Assembly: GCA_025361645.1 (NCBI GenBank)
Contig: JANYKI010000093.1
Span: 1-64,000 of the forward strand
Direction of reading: 5' to 3'
Origin: Methanothrix sp.
GTDB lineage: Archaea; Halobacteriota; Methanosarcinia; Methanotrichales; Methanotrichaceae
Length of the DNA: 64,000 nt
Both the position numbers and the translations under genes were made by a program. Under the pieces are notes generated by a model. That model was given only the letters and a program-made list of their open reading frames with translations, made no database searches and was not told the DNA's origin. The stretch's first letter is position 1. Each line of letters opens with the position of its first letter. This document shows positions 52,252 through 62,936 of this stretch, in pieces.

Positions 52252-53463
52252 TTAGGGGTTTGCTGCCTGCCACCCCGCCTCTTCCACTTTTTTGATGACC
52301 ATGCGTAGCGGCTGATTTGTCTCGTCAGCTATTCTCTTGCAGTCTTCATACTCGGGCTTGACGCTTAGAAGTTCGCCATCCATGCGGCTCACCTTCACCT
52401 GAACGGAGTAGATATGGTCGCATATCTCCACCGGCACATTTCTTTGTTCTCGCTCCGCTACCAGGCGGTGAATGCTGGGAAAAACACGCACGCCCAGGGA
52501 GCCCGTCTCCCGGATCATAACTTTAGCCAGCAATTCCGTATCCTCTGCCCTGGCAATGGCCCTGATCACAAATCCGGCACGTCCTTTCTTCATCAGGGCA
52601 GGCAGAACGGAGACGTCCAAAGCTCCGGCCTGCATAAGCCGCTCTATCAAATGGCCCAGTACCTCGCCCGTCACATCGTCCACATTGGTCTCCAGCTGCA
52701 CAATGCGGTTCCCCTGCGGTCCGTGATTTGGCCTTGCCTCCGTCCGGGGGGCAGGGAGCGTTTTTGCAGCTATGGCCCGCAGCACATTGGGTAGGGTCAG
52801 CTCCTTTTTACCTGCGCCGTAGCCCACCTTCTCTGCCCGGATGAGTGGGAAGTCCGGCACAAATTCATCGACCAGAGTTGCCAGCAGGGCTGCGCCCGTT
52901 GGCGTTAGCAGCTCCTCTTCTACCGGCCCCCCTTTCCAGGGTATTTCATGAGATCGCAAGATCTCCAGTGCCGCCGGCCCGGGTATGGCAAGCAGGCCGT
53001 GCGCCGACTGCACATAGCCTCCACCCACAGATACCGGCCGGGAAAAAACGTGCTCTGCAGCCAGGCTTTGCAGCGCGGCAGAGGATCCGGCGATGTCGGC
53101 CAGCGCATCCAGGGCGCCTATCTCATGAAACCGAACCTGTTCCTCGGCCACGCCGTGCACCCGACCCTCTGCCTCGGCCAGGGTGTCCAAAGTGACAAGG
53201 GCATCTTCCAGGGCTTTTCCTCTCAGGCTGGAGCCCTGCAGAATGGATTTGGCCTCGTCCATGGATTGGTATCTTCGGTTCGAGATCACATGGGCCCGGC
53301 AGGCCATGATGTGGCTCTTTTCCTGGCGGGAGACTTCAAGACGGCAGCCCACGGACTCTACGGCCCGGCGGACAGCATCGACATCCGCCCCAAGGTCCAG
53401 GAGAGAGGCCATGATCATGTCTCCGGAGGCTCCAGCGCTTGGGTCGAAGAGGAGGACTTTCAT
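52252..53463 (-). CDS. larC: Nickel-pincer cofactor biosynthesis protein LarC family (DUF111)
   Basis: MKVLLFDPSAGASGDMIMASLLDLGAD, VRFHEIGALDALADIAGSSAAL, LETNVDDVTGEVLGHLIERLMQAGALDVSVLPALMKKGR. Confidence 0.94.
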   Translation of the reverse strand: MKVLLFDPSAGASGDMIMASLLDLGADVDAVRRAVESVGCRLEVSRQEKSHIMACRAHVISNRRYQSMDEAKSILQGSSLRGKALEDALVTLDTLAEAEGRVHGVAEEQVRFHEIGALDALADIAGSSAALQSLAAEHVFSRPVSVGGGYVQSAHGLLAIPGPAALEILRSHEIPWKGGPVEEELLTPTGAALLATLVDEFVPDFPLIRAEKVGYGAGKKELTLPNVLRAIAAKTLPAPRTEARPNHGPQGNRIVQLETNVDDVTGEVLGHLIERLMQAGALDVSVLPALMKKGRAGFVIRAIARAEDTELLAKVMIRETGSLGVRVFPSIHRLVAEREQRNVPVEICDHIYSVQVKVSRMDGELLSVKPEYEDCKRIADETNQPLRMVIKKVEEAGWQAANP

Positions 53464-53524
53464 AGCTCGCATTATCTTGCTATGCCGTTAAAAACAAATT
53501 GGTCCTGAATATCTATTTGCGATC

Positions 53525-55126
53525 TCATTTCTTCCAGAACTCCGGTAACAGCAGCACCAGTGCCGTCACTATCTCCAATCGCCCGATCCACATGCAAAAG
53601 AAGAGCAACATCTTGCCGGCAGGATGGACCTCTGCGAAGCTGAATGTCGGCCCTACCATGCCAAAGCCCGGCCCCACGTTGCCAAGTGTCGTGGCAACCG
53701 CAGAGAGGATGGTCTCGATGGTCATGCGCGGTTCATTGTAGGAGATAATGGCCAAAAGCAGCGATGCCATGGCGAAGATAAAGATATACGTGGCCACAAA
53801 TATATTGCTGGGCCGGAGAATTTCATCCTTTACCGGGACACCGCCAAGCTTCAGAGGAATGACGGCTTTTGGGTGAAGGACATGGAGCAGCTCCCGGTAT
53901 CCGCTCTTTAATACTAATAATATTCTTACAACCTTTATAGCTCCCCCGGTAGATCCTGCGCAGGCACCGATGATCATAAGCGATAGCAGCGTGTACTTGG
54001 CCGCTGCCGTCCACTTATCGAAGTTGTCTGTGGCAAAGCCGGTGGTGGTCATGATGGTGACCACCTGGAAGCCGGCCAACTGGATCTTTCTAAAGATATC
54101 GCCCTCCAATCCGCCCCAGAGGACGATAATTATCGTCGTCGCCAGCACGATCAAGGTATAGAATCTGAACTCGGCATCCTTGAACAGGGCCTTTCGATCG
54201 GAGTTTAGCACCTTGTAGTGCAGGGCGAAGTTGGCCCCGGCTAAGAAACAGAACAGAGTGATGATGGCATCAATGATCCAGCTCTTGTAGGCCATGATGC
54301 TCTGGCCCTGCGGTGAGAAGCCACCCGTGGCCATGGAGGCAAAGGTATTGCAAAAAGAGTCGAAGAGGGGCATTTTTGCCAGGTAGAGAAGCACGATCTC
54401 AGCTACTGTCAGGAGGATATAAACCACCCAGAGCAGTTGGGCGGTCTGTTTAATGCGCGGCGTGAGAGCATCCTTATCCGGGCCGGGCACCTCTGCCCGG
54501 TAGAGCTGGCGTCCCGCCACGCCCAGGCGAGGCAGTATGGCCACGAATAATAGTATTATCCCCATTCCGCCCAGCCACTGAGCAAAGGACCTCCAGAAGA
54601 GAAGGCCCATATAGGTCTTGTCAGGTCTGCTGCTGATCTGGGGCAATGTGCTGTTGGCCGTCAGGCTCCCTAAGCCCTGCTCCAGGTGGTGCGCCAGGCT
54701 GCCGTTGGCCAGAGTCGAATTGATGATCCAGTACCCTTGGGCATTTGACTCTGTGAGTATGGAGGAGCCTGTAGTGGTAAAGGCGGACATGGACTCAAAA
54801 AGGCCGTCGATGAGGCTGATTCCCAGGAAGACGTAAGGCAGTGCACCGAAGAAGGCCGCACCCAGCCACCCCAAAGAGACAAGGGCAAAGCCCTCTTTGA
54901 GGCCCGGTTCCTCCTTGGTGGAGAGCCTTCCTAAAATTATTCCTGTGGCGAGAGTAAGAAGAGAGGTTAAGGCAAAGGCGATGACGCCTCCTGTCTCTCC
55001 ATAATAGGCGGCAACGGCCCCCGGAACCAGCAGCAATACTGCCAAAATTTTAAGAAGCGACGCAAATAGCCGAAGAAATACCCTGATTCTCATCGAATAA
55101 TAACACCCCAGGAGACCTGAGGGCAT
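53525..55126 (-). CDS. trkH: TrkH-family potassium uptake membrane subunit
   Basis: LFESMSAFTTTGSSIL, LFWRSFAQWLGGMGIILLFVAILP, FASMATGGFSPQGQS, GACAGSTGGAIKVVRILL. Confidence 0.95.
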   Translation of the reverse strand: MPSGLLGCYYSMRIRVFLRLFASLLKILAVLLLVPGAVAAYYGETGGVIAFALTSLLTLATGIILGRLSTKEEPGLKEGFALVSLGWLGAAFFGALPYVFLGISLIDGLFESMSAFTTTGSSILTESNAQGYWIINSTLANGSLAHHLEQGLGSLTANSTLPQISSRPDKTYMGLLFWRSFAQWLGGMGIILLFVAILPRLGVAGRQLYRAEVPGPDKDALTPRIKQTAQLLWVVYILLTVAEIVLLYLAKMPLFDSFCNTFASMATGGFSPQGQSIMAYKSWIIDAIITLFCFLAGANFALHYKVLNSDRKALFKDAEFRFYTLIVLATTIIIVLWGGLEGDIFRKIQLAGFQVVTIMTTTGFATDNFDKWTAAAKYTLLSLMIIGACAGSTGGAIKVVRILLVLKSGYRELLHVLHPKAVIPLKLGGVPVKDEILRPSNIFVATYIFIFAMASLLLAIISYNEPRMTIETILSAVATTLGNVGPGFGMVGPTFSFAEVHPAGKMLLFFCMWIGRLEIVTALVLLLPEFWKK

Positions 55127-55186
55127 CCTCCTTTTGTCGGCAACTCTTCTTTCTCCCTGCTATAAAAAATATGTGCCTGGATTGAA

Positions 55187-56506
55187 TCAGGATACGAAGA
55201 GCTTCTTTACCTTGGAGACGACCTCCGGCATAGACATCACAAAGACGCGGTCTCCTTCCTTGACCTTGAAGTCGTCATCTGGCATCATAGGTTTTCCATC
55301 TCTCAAGATCATGCCCACCATGGAGTCCTTGGGCAGCTCTTTGGAGACGCTCTTTCCTATGATTTTGGCTCCGGCCTTGGCTATGAAATCCACCAGCTCC
55401 ATTCTCTCGTCGCTGAGAGTGATCACCTCTTCTCCTCCGCTCACCCTCTGCAGCACGGCATCAGCAGTTACCTGCCCTGGGCTGACTGCTCTGTCCACTC
55501 CCACCAGCTCGAAGAGCTTTATGTAATCATACCTGTTTACCCGGGAGAGGATTTTTTTTGCACCCAGTTGCTTGGCGAGCAAAGAGCAGAGCAGGTTCTT
55601 TTCATCCAGGCCGGTGACAGCGAAGACCACATCCATATATTCAGTACCCTCCTCTTTCAAGAGCGAGATATCAGTTCCGTCTCCATTGAGGATCATTGTA
55701 CTGGAGAGCTTGTCTGCAATCTCTATGCATCGCTCTGTATTTACTTCGATCAGTTTCACATCCAGTCCCATCTTCTCCAGCCGGTTCGCCAGGTAAAATC
55801 CAACCATTCCACCTCCGACGATCAGGGCCTTATGTGGTGAGGACTCTTCGTGAAGCATTCTTCTCAGTTCGGGAAGGGATTTAGGGTCGCAAAGGAGGAA
55901 AAGGTGATCATTGGACATGATCAGATCTCCTTCTAAAGGAATGCTGATATCTCCTTTTCTGTTTATGGCCATGATTTTGCAGCCATCCGGAAGGTTGACC
56001 TTGACCTCACCCACCGGCCCTTGCAGAGGCATTTCCTCGGTGACTTTGAACTCGATCAGCTCGACCTTGCCCCCTGCCAGCTCCCTATCCAGGAGCATGG
56101 ATGGAAAATAAAGAGATCTTGCCATATCCTCAGCCATGGCCAGCTCCGGACAGATCATGTAGCTTATGCCTATCTCTTTTCGATCCTGGACCGGCTGATC
56201 AATATACTCTGGATTGCTGACTCTGGCAATAGTCTGGCGCACGCCGAGGTGGCTGGCTATGATGCAGGTGATCACATTCGCCTCATCGTTGCCGGTCACA
56301 GCTACTACTATATCCGCTTTCTTGATGCCGGCCATAATGAGCAGACGGGCATTGGCGGAATTGCCTTGCAAGACCTTCACGTCCATGTTCTGCAGCCTGG
56401 CACAGGCAGCCGGGTCCTTGTCTATGACGGTTACATCATGATCCGCGTAAAGCTCGCTGGCTATGAGAAAACCTACCTCGCCAGCTCCGGTAATCAAGAT
56501 ACGCAT
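55187..56506 (-). CDS. trkA: Trk potassium uptake NAD-binding protein TrkA (duplicated RCK)
   Basis: MRILITGAGEVGFLIASELYADHDVTVIDKDPAACARL; second Rossmann ALIVGGGMVGFYLANRLEKMGLDVKLIEVN. Confidence 0.96.
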   Translation of the reverse strand: MRILITGAGEVGFLIASELYADHDVTVIDKDPAACARLQNMDVKVLQGNSANARLLIMAGIKKADIVVAVTGNDEANVITCIIASHLGVRQTIARVSNPEYIDQPVQDRKEIGISYMICPELAMAEDMARSLYFPSMLLDRELAGGKVELIEFKVTEEMPLQGPVGEVKVNLPDGCKIMAINRKGDISIPLEGDLIMSNDHLFLLCDPKSLPELRRMLHEESSPHKALIVGGGMVGFYLANRLEKMGLDVKLIEVNTERCIEIADKLSSTMILNGDGTDISLLKEEGTEYMDVVFAVTGLDEKNLLCSLLAKQLGAKKILSRVNRYDYIKLFELVGVDRAVSPGQVTADAVLQRVSGGEEVITLSDERMELVDFIAKAGAKIIGKSVSKELPKDSMVGMILRDGKPMMPDDDFKVKEGDRVFVMSMPEVVSKVKKLFVS

Positions 56507-56507
56507 G

Positions 56508-58070
56508 TTATTTCCTCCACAGTTCTGGAATAAATAATAAGAATATGGGCATCAGCTCCAGTCGGCCGATGTACATGGCAAAGAAGCCGATCATTTTGCC
56601 GGCATTCGACATTTGCGACCAATCAAAGGTGATAATGCCAAAGCCCGGACCCACGCCTCCCATGCAGGAAGCTATTCCTGCGGCCACGACTTGCAGATCC
56701 ACTCGTGGGTCGCCGGACGAGACCATGGCTAGGACCAGAGATAGAGCCAGCCAGATTGCCAGGTAGAAGAAGGAGTAGAAGAGCATGGGCCGAAGAACCT
56801 CTTCCTGAACTCGAGCCTCTCCCAGGCGGACTGACATCACGGCATGGGGATGAATCATATGGCGAAGTTCGTTGTAAGCATACTTGCAGCCCACAAGAAG
56901 CCGTCCCACTTTGATGCCTCCGGCAGTCGAGCCGATGCAGCCTCCGATGAGCATGACCATGATCAAAGCCAGCTTTGCCGCTGTGGACCATTTATCGTAA
57001 TCCAGCGAATTGACAAAGCCGCACGTTCCCATGAATGATATGACCTGGAAGGATGCAAACCGGAAGCGTTCTGCCAGCCCCCCATCTATCCCGCCAAAGA
57101 AGAGCAGGACTGTGGTGGCGAACGCCAGGATAATGATCATGAACCGAAACTCTTCATCTTTAAACCAGGCCAGCCGGTCTGAGGTGAGAGCTTTGTAGTG
57201 CAGCGTGAAGCTGGACATGCCAAGGACGATAAAGAGGGCGACAATTGCTTCGATGATGGGGCTGTTGTAGGCGACGAGGCTTGATGCCTGGGGAGAGAAG
57301 CCGCCCGTAGCCAGGGTCGAAAATGCTGTGCAGACCGCATCGTAAAAAGGCATGCCAGCTGCGTAAAGCAGTATTATCTGCAGGCCATTGAAGAGCAGAT
57401 AAACCTTCCAGAGGATCCTGGCCGTGGCCGTGGCCCGCGGCGTGATTGTCTCCTTGGATGGCCCTACCGTCTCAGCCCGAAAAAGCTGTCGACCGGCGAC
57501 GCGCAGTTGGGGAAAGATGGCCACCACCATCAAAATTATGCCCAGACCTCCGATGAGCTGCTGGAAAGAGCGCCAGAAGAGCAGGCCATAAAATGTCTGG
57601 CTATTTATGGCCTGGAAGGCGATATTGAAGCCCGCCATGTCACCGGTTACTCCATTAATAAGAGCGGTGCAGATACTATTATTGACCAGAGTGGAATTGA
57701 CAATGTAGTACCCCTGGGCGTTTGACTCTACAAGAATCGTAGCTCCGGTTGCCGAGAAGCCTGATATGGATTCAAATAGAGCATCGACTGGCCCCAGGCC
57801 CTGAAATACAAAGGGCAAAGCTCCGAAGAAAGTAGCAGAGAGCCATCCCAAGGAGACGGCGGCGAAGGCCTCTTTATTGCCTATATCTCCTTTTGTCCCC
57901 AGCCGACTGAGGATGATGCCCGTGCCTATGGAAAGCAGGGAGGTCAGAGCAAAGGCGGCAATCCCACTGGTTTCATGGTAGTAAGCCGAGACCAATCCCG
58001 GCACTAAGAGCAACAACCCCATGATCTTCAGCACGGTGCCGATAACATCAAAGACTATTCTGAGCTTCAT
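56508..58070 (-). CDS. trkH: Second TrkH-family potassium uptake membrane subunit
   Basis: LFESISGFSATGATIL, LFWRSFQQLIGGLGIILMVVAIFPQL, FSTLATGGFSPQASS, GGCIGSTAGGIKVGRLL. Confidence 0.95.
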   Translation of the reverse strand: MKLRIVFDVIGTVLKIMGLLLLVPGLVSAYYHETSGIAAFALTSLLSIGTGIILSRLGTKGDIGNKEAFAAVSLGWLSATFFGALPFVFQGLGPVDALFESISGFSATGATILVESNAQGYYIVNSTLVNNSICTALINGVTGDMAGFNIAFQAINSQTFYGLLFWRSFQQLIGGLGIILMVVAIFPQLRVAGRQLFRAETVGPSKETITPRATATARILWKVYLLFNGLQIILLYAAGMPFYDAVCTAFSTLATGGFSPQASSLVAYNSPIIEAIVALFIVLGMSSFTLHYKALTSDRLAWFKDEEFRFMIIILAFATTVLLFFGGIDGGLAERFRFASFQVISFMGTCGFVNSLDYDKWSTAAKLALIMVMLIGGCIGSTAGGIKVGRLLVGCKYAYNELRHMIHPHAVMSVRLGEARVQEEVLRPMLFYSFFYLAIWLALSLVLAMVSSGDPRVDLQVVAAGIASCMGGVGPGFGIITFDWSQMSNAGKMIGFFAMYIGRLELMPIFLLFIPELWRK

Positions 58071-58311
58071 TCTCCCTCACGCTATTCAAGCCCAGGGTTC
58101 AAGCTTTAAGAGCGTAGAACTAGGTTCGAGCATATCGGAATTGATACACCATATTCCTGTAGAGAAAAAAGATCCCTCTAGCGGATCATAGCAGCATCCT
58201 ACGACATCCATCCTGGCGAAAGCTGTAGTCACACATCCCTCCAGTGTGCAATTGATTCCATCTGAAGCTCGCCGTAGTAGCGATCTTAGGATATAAAAGT
58301 TTCCGTTTAAT

Positions 58312-60291
58312 TTATATTGTATCTTTGTGCACGACGAATTCGTGGCTCCGATCTAAAGCCAAGGCCAGGATGTTCGTGAATGCTTCCAGCAACCTCTTCT
58401 GCTCAGGCAGCAAGAGCTGTTCCGCCTTGCCCAGTCCCACCCCCAGCACTCCAATGGTGACTTCTTTGGTCTTGAGTGGCAGGTAAAAGAGCGTCGCTGA
58501 GGAAAGAGTCTGTGTGCCGTGTCCTGCTTCCTGGCCGTGTCTGAGGACCCAGGTGGCCACACCCAACTTGCGCTCATCAAATATCAGGTGTTCTCCCATC
58601 TTGGCCCGTTCTTTCAGCCGTCCGGTTTCATCGGGCAGCAGGATCATCACATCACACTCGAAGGCCTGTGCAATCTCTCGGGCGGCAGAGCTTAAAAGCT
58701 CCTCCCCGTTCCCGGCAGCCATGAGGTTGCGACTGAAGGAATAAAGATTGGAGACAAAACGCTCCCTTTGACGGGCGCCCTCTCCCTGCCATTTCACCAG
58801 ATCCGCCAGAAAGCTGGTTATTATTCCTACTATGACGAATACGATGAACATGGGAAGATAGCGCAGATCTTCAACTGCCAATGTCATACTGGGAGGCACG
58901 AAGAAGAAATCCAGGGCGACTACGGCCATGACTGATGTAATCAGACCTGAGCGCCTGCCCCAGGTCATTCCGCTGTAGATCACAGGCAAAAGCAGGATCA
59001 TAGCGATGTTGATGAGGCCCAGCTGGCTTTGTAGCAGCCAGCAAAAGACGACCGTTGCCGCTACGATTAAGAGGCTGCCGGAGAGCTGCCGCCAGTTCAT
59101 GTCGCCTGCAAGCGACGGGGCCTCTTGTTTAGCCGGATCGGCCTCTGCGCCGCCGATGACGAGTACATGGATCTGTCCGCTCCGTTTTATAATCTCGTTT
59201 ACCACTGATCCTCTCCACCATCGGTTCCACGAACGGCGACGCGGCAGTCCGACGACGATTACCGTGATATTACGCTCTCTGGAGAAGGCGATGACCTCCT
59301 CAGCGATATTCTGTGCGCTCAGAATCTGAACCTTTGCCCCCAGCTCCCTTGCCAGTGTCAAGTTATGCGCCAGTTGATTCCGAGCGATCTGTGTGGATGA
59401 GGTCTCTTCTGGAGATTCTACATAAACCGCGAACCACTCGCCATCTTGGTCGGCAGCCATGCGCTGCCCTATGCGTACCAGTCGCTCGGAGAAGGCACTG
59501 GCGGTGATGCAGACCAACAACCTCGATCCGGCCGGCCAGGGGCCCAGGATGCCGTGTCTCTCCATGTAGGAGCGCATGTCCTCATCCACCATGCGGGCAG
59601 CATATCTCAGAGCTATCTCTCGCAGTCCCAGCAGGTTGCCTTTGCGGAAAAAGCGCTGCACGGCTTGCTCTGCCTGGGAGGGCACGTACACCTTGCCATC
59701 CTTAAACCGCTGCAGCAGATCCTCAGGAGTCAGGTCTACTACTTCGATCTCATCTGCCTTCTCTAGTATCCTGTCCGGCAGAGTCTCTCGAACCCTCACG
59801 CCCGTGATCTGAAATATGATATCGTTGAGGCTCTCAATATGCTGGATGTTCAGGGTTGTGTAGACGCTGATGCCCGCATCCAGCAGTTCTTCTACATCCT
59901 GGTAGCGCTTGGCATGACGAAGGTTGGGTGCATTAGTATGAGCCAGCTCATCCACAAGGGCGATAGCCGGATGGCGTGCCAGGACGCCATCCAGATCCAT
60001 CTCCTGGGTCTCCAGTCCGCCTCGATCGAGGCGGCAGCGAGGAATCTCCTCCAGTCCCTCCAGCAGGACCGCGGTCTCAGGCCGTCCATGTGTCTCCACC
60101 AGTGCGACAACGACATCCACACAGCTCTTTTTTAGTTGCTGCGCCTCATCGAGCATTTGATAGGTCTTGCCGACGCCTGCCGCCGCGCCAAGGATGATCT
60201 TGAGATGTCCACGGCTGCTGCTGGCCACGCTTTCCTCATGCTGAATCCGCTCTAATAATTGATCCGGATCCGGACGGCAATCCTTCTCCAT
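58312..60291 (-). CDS. kdpD: KdpD-like protein: KdpD domain + USP + DUF4118 TM bundle + GAF, lacking HisKA/HATPase
   Basis: RGHLKIILGAAAGVGKTYQMLDEAQQL, GRPETAVLLEGLEEIPR, ALVDELAHTNAPNLRHAKRYQDVEELLDAGISVYTTLNIQHIESLND; ends after GAF at ALDRSHEFVVHKDTI. Confidence 0.93.
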   Translation of the reverse strand: MEKDCRPDPDQLLERIQHEESVASSSRGHLKIILGAAAGVGKTYQMLDEAQQLKKSCVDVVVALVETHGRPETAVLLEGLEEIPRCRLDRGGLETQEMDLDGVLARHPAIALVDELAHTNAPNLRHAKRYQDVEELLDAGISVYTTLNIQHIESLNDIIFQITGVRVRETLPDRILEKADEIEVVDLTPEDLLQRFKDGKVYVPSQAEQAVQRFFRKGNLLGLREIALRYAARMVDEDMRSYMERHGILGPWPAGSRLLVCITASAFSERLVRIGQRMAADQDGEWFAVYVESPEETSSTQIARNQLAHNLTLARELGAKVQILSAQNIAEEVIAFSRERNITVIVVGLPRRRSWNRWWRGSVVNEIIKRSGQIHVLVIGGAEADPAKQEAPSLAGDMNWRQLSGSLLIVAATVVFCWLLQSQLGLINIAMILLLPVIYSGMTWGRRSGLITSVMAVVALDFFFVPPSMTLAVEDLRYLPMFIVFVIVGIITSFLADLVKWQGEGARQRERFVSNLYSFSRNLMAAGNGEELLSSAAREIAQAFECDVMILLPDETGRLKERAKMGEHLIFDERKLGVATWVLRHGQEAGHGTQTLSSATLFYLPLKTKEVTIGVLGVGLGKAEQLLLPEQKRLLEAFTNILALALDRSHEFVVHKDTI

Positions 60292-60294
60292 TGT

Positions 60295-60888
60295 CTAACT
60301 CTCCCTCTTCGCCTCATCCAGGGCCAGGTTAAGCCTGAGCACGTTCACCCTCTCCTGCCCCAGTATGCCTAGCATGGCAGGCTCAACATTCTTATCGACC
60401 AGCGCCTGCACCGTAGAATGCTTAAGGCCTCTCGCTCCGGCCACGCGCGCCACCTGTTCTATTGCTCCCTGCCGACTTATGTGCGGGTCCAGGCCGCTGC
60501 CTGAGGTCAGGACCAGATCCGCGGGCACGCTCTGATCAGTCGACAGCCTATTCTCGCGTCGGACTTGATCTATCCTTTGGCTCACCTCTTTCATAAGCCT
60601 GGCACTGGTTGGCCCGAGGTTGCTGGCACCTGAGCCGTTGGCGCTGTAATTGACATAAGAAGGCCGTCCATGGAAATAGCCAGGGCTCTGGAAAGTCTGG
60701 CCGATGAGCTCTGAGCCCACGATTCTGCCGTCAACGACAATCAGGCTTCCCTCGGCCTTGGCCGGCATGGTAGTCTGGACTATACCGGTTATGAACAGAG
60801 GATAGGCAAGACCGGTGAGCAGAGTGAAGGCCATAAACAGAATCACTGCAGGCCGTATTTCTTTTGCAAATTCGAACATCTTCCTCAC
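60295..60888 (-). CDS. kdpC: Potassium-transporting ATPase subunit KdpC
   Basis: [64 protein letters not shown]. Confidence 0.97.
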   Translation of the reverse strand: MRKMFEFAKEIRPAVILFMAFTLLTGLAYPLFITGIVQTTMPAKAEGSLIVVDGRIVGSELIGQTFQSPGYFHGRPSYVNYSANGSGASNLGPTSARLMKEVSQRIDQVRRENRLSTDQSVPADLVLTSGSGLDPHISRQGAIEQVARVAGARGLKHSTVQALVDKNVEPAMLGILGQERVNVLRLNLALDEAKRES

Positions 60889-62936
60889 TCCAAATGCAGG
60901 AAAATAACCAGCATATCGATCAGCTTGATGCCGATGAAAGGCACGACCAGTCCGCCCAGGCCATAGAATAGCAAATTGCGTCGCAGCAGCTGTGAGGCGG
61001 TCGTGGGTGTGTAGCGCACACCCCGCAGTGATAGTGGTATCAAGAGCGGGATGATGATGGCATTGAAGATAATCGCAGAAAGCACCGCGCTGCTCGGCGT
61101 AGCCAGATGCATGACGTTCAGCGCACTCAGCATGGGATACTCGGCCGCAAATATGGCGGGGATGATGGCGAAATACTTGGAGACATCATTGGCCACGCTA
61201 AAAGTGGTCAGCGCCCCTCTGGTGATCAATATCTGTTTGCCTATCTCCACTATATCCAGCAGCTTGGCAGGATTGGAGTCCAGATCCACCATGTTGGCTG
61301 CCTCCCTGGCGGCCTGTGTTCCTGCATTCATGGCCACGGCCACATCGGCCTGGGCCAGAGCCGGAGCATCGTTGGTGCCGTCTCCAATCATTGCCACCAG
61401 GTGCCCTTCCCTCTGATATTTTCGAATGGCCTCCAGCTTGACCTCGGGACGGGCCTGGCCGATGAAGTCATCGATTCCAGCCTCCGCGGCGATGGCTGCA
61501 GCGGTCATGGGATTGTCTCCCGTGATCATGACGGAGCGAATGCCAACCAATCGTAGGCGAGATAGGCGCTCCTTGATATTCTCCTTGAGTACATCCTTCA
61601 GACGGACGGCCCCCAAAATCCTCGCGCCATCGGCGACCACCAGAGGTGTGCCGCCATCTCTCGCAATGCTGTCAACTGCAGCTCTGATGCTCTCAGGCAT
61701 TGCGCCGCCCTTATTTTTCACATATTCCTCAATGGCGTCATGGGCACCTTTGCGAATCTCCCCCCCGCTCCAGTCTATTCCGCTCATGCGCGTCTCGGCG
61801 CTAAAGGGGATGAATGAGGAGCCCTCCGGCGCCCGGATATCTCTGCCGCGGATGCCCAGAGTCTCCTTGCACAGATCCACTATGCTGCGCCCTTCCGGCG
61901 TCACGTCCGCAAGTGAGGAGTACATTGCTGCATAAGCCAGCTCTTCTTTCGTCACTCCCTCGGCTGGCAGGAACTGTGTGGCCATCCTGTTTCCCAGGGT
62001 GATGGTGCCGGTCTTGTCCATGAGTACCACATCCACGTCGCCCGAGGCCTCCACTGCCCTGCCGCTCATGGCGATGACGTTATGAGAAAGCAGCCGGTCC
62101 ATGCCGGCGATGCCGATGGCGGGCAGCAGGCCGCCGATAGTGGTAGGCATCAGGCAGACCAGCAGTGCTACTAACACGGGCACGGGAACGATGATACCCA
62201 TGTACCCGGCAAAGACATCCAGGGTGATTACCACCACCATGAACAGCCCGGTGAGACCTATGAGCAATATCTCCAGGGCCTGCTCATTGGGTGTCTTCTG
62301 GCGCTTGGCGCTCTCCACCATTCCTATCATCTGGTCCAGGAAGGTCTTGCCCGGGTCCGCAGTGATGAGGATCTTGATCTTCCCGGAGAGTACTTTGGTT
62401 CCGCCAGTGACGCCACACAGGTCGCCTCCAGCCTCACGAACGACTGGTGCCGATTCGCCCGTGATGGCTGATTCGTCCACCAGTGCGACCCCCTCCACGA
62501 TCTCGCCGTCGCTGGGGATGGTCTCGCCGTCCTTTGCCAGGACAAGATCGCCTTTGACAAGCAGCAGGGCCGATACCTGCTCTATGCTGCCATTGGCCAA
62601 CAATCTTTGGGCTATGGCCTCGCTCTTCGCCTGGCGAAGGGTCTCAGCCTGAGCCCGGCCCCGCCCTTCCGCCAGAGCCTCAGCAAAGTTGGCGAAGAGT
62701 ATGGTAAACCACAGCCAGAGGCTGATCTGGCCGTCGAATCCCGCATTCCCGCCTGAGATCAAATCGCGCGCTGTGATCAGAGTAGTCAGGATGGCGCCTA
62801 TCTCCACGGCGAGCATCACCGGGCTACGCCAGAGGCGGCGCGGGTCCAGCTTGGGGATGGAATCTAAAATGGCCTTCTTTATCTGGGAAGTCTGCCATAA
62901 ATCGGACTTATTGATGTGCATATTATCCCACCTCAA
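60885..62936 (-). CDS. kdpB: Potassium-transporting ATPase ATP-binding subunit KdpB
   Basis: [86 protein letters not shown]. Confidence 0.98.
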   Translation of the reverse strand: MRWDNMHINKSDLWQTSQIKKAILDSIPKLDPRRLWRSPVMLAVEIGAILTTLITARDLISGGNAGFDGQISLWLWFTILFANFAEALAEGRGRAQAETLRQAKSEAIAQRLLANGSIEQVSALLLVKGDLVLAKDGETIPSDGEIVEGVALVDESAITGESAPVVREAGGDLCGVTGGTKVLSGKIKILITADPGKTFLDQMIGMVESAKRQKTPNEQALEILLIGLTGLFMVVVITLDVFAGYMGIIVPVPVLVALLVCLMPTTIGGLLPAIGIAGMDRLLSHNVIAMSGRAVEASGDVDVVLMDKTGTITLGNRMATQFLPAEGVTKEELAYAAMYSSLADVTPEGRSIVDLCKETLGIRGRDIRAPEGSSFIPFSAETRMSGIDWSGGEIRKGAHDAIEEYVKNKGGAMPESIRAAVDSIARDGGTPLVVADGARILGAVRLKDVLKENIKERLSRLRLVGIRSVMITGDNPMTAAAIAAEAGIDDFIGQARPEVKLEAIRKYQREGHLVAMIGDGTNDAPALAQADVAVAMNAGTQAAREAANMVDLDSNPAKLLDIVEIGKQILITRGALTTFSVANDVSKYFAIIPAIFAAEYPMLSALNVMHLATPSSAVLSAIIFNAIIIPLLIPLSLRGVRYTPTTASQLLRRNLLFYGLGGLVVPFIGIKLIDMLVIFLHLE

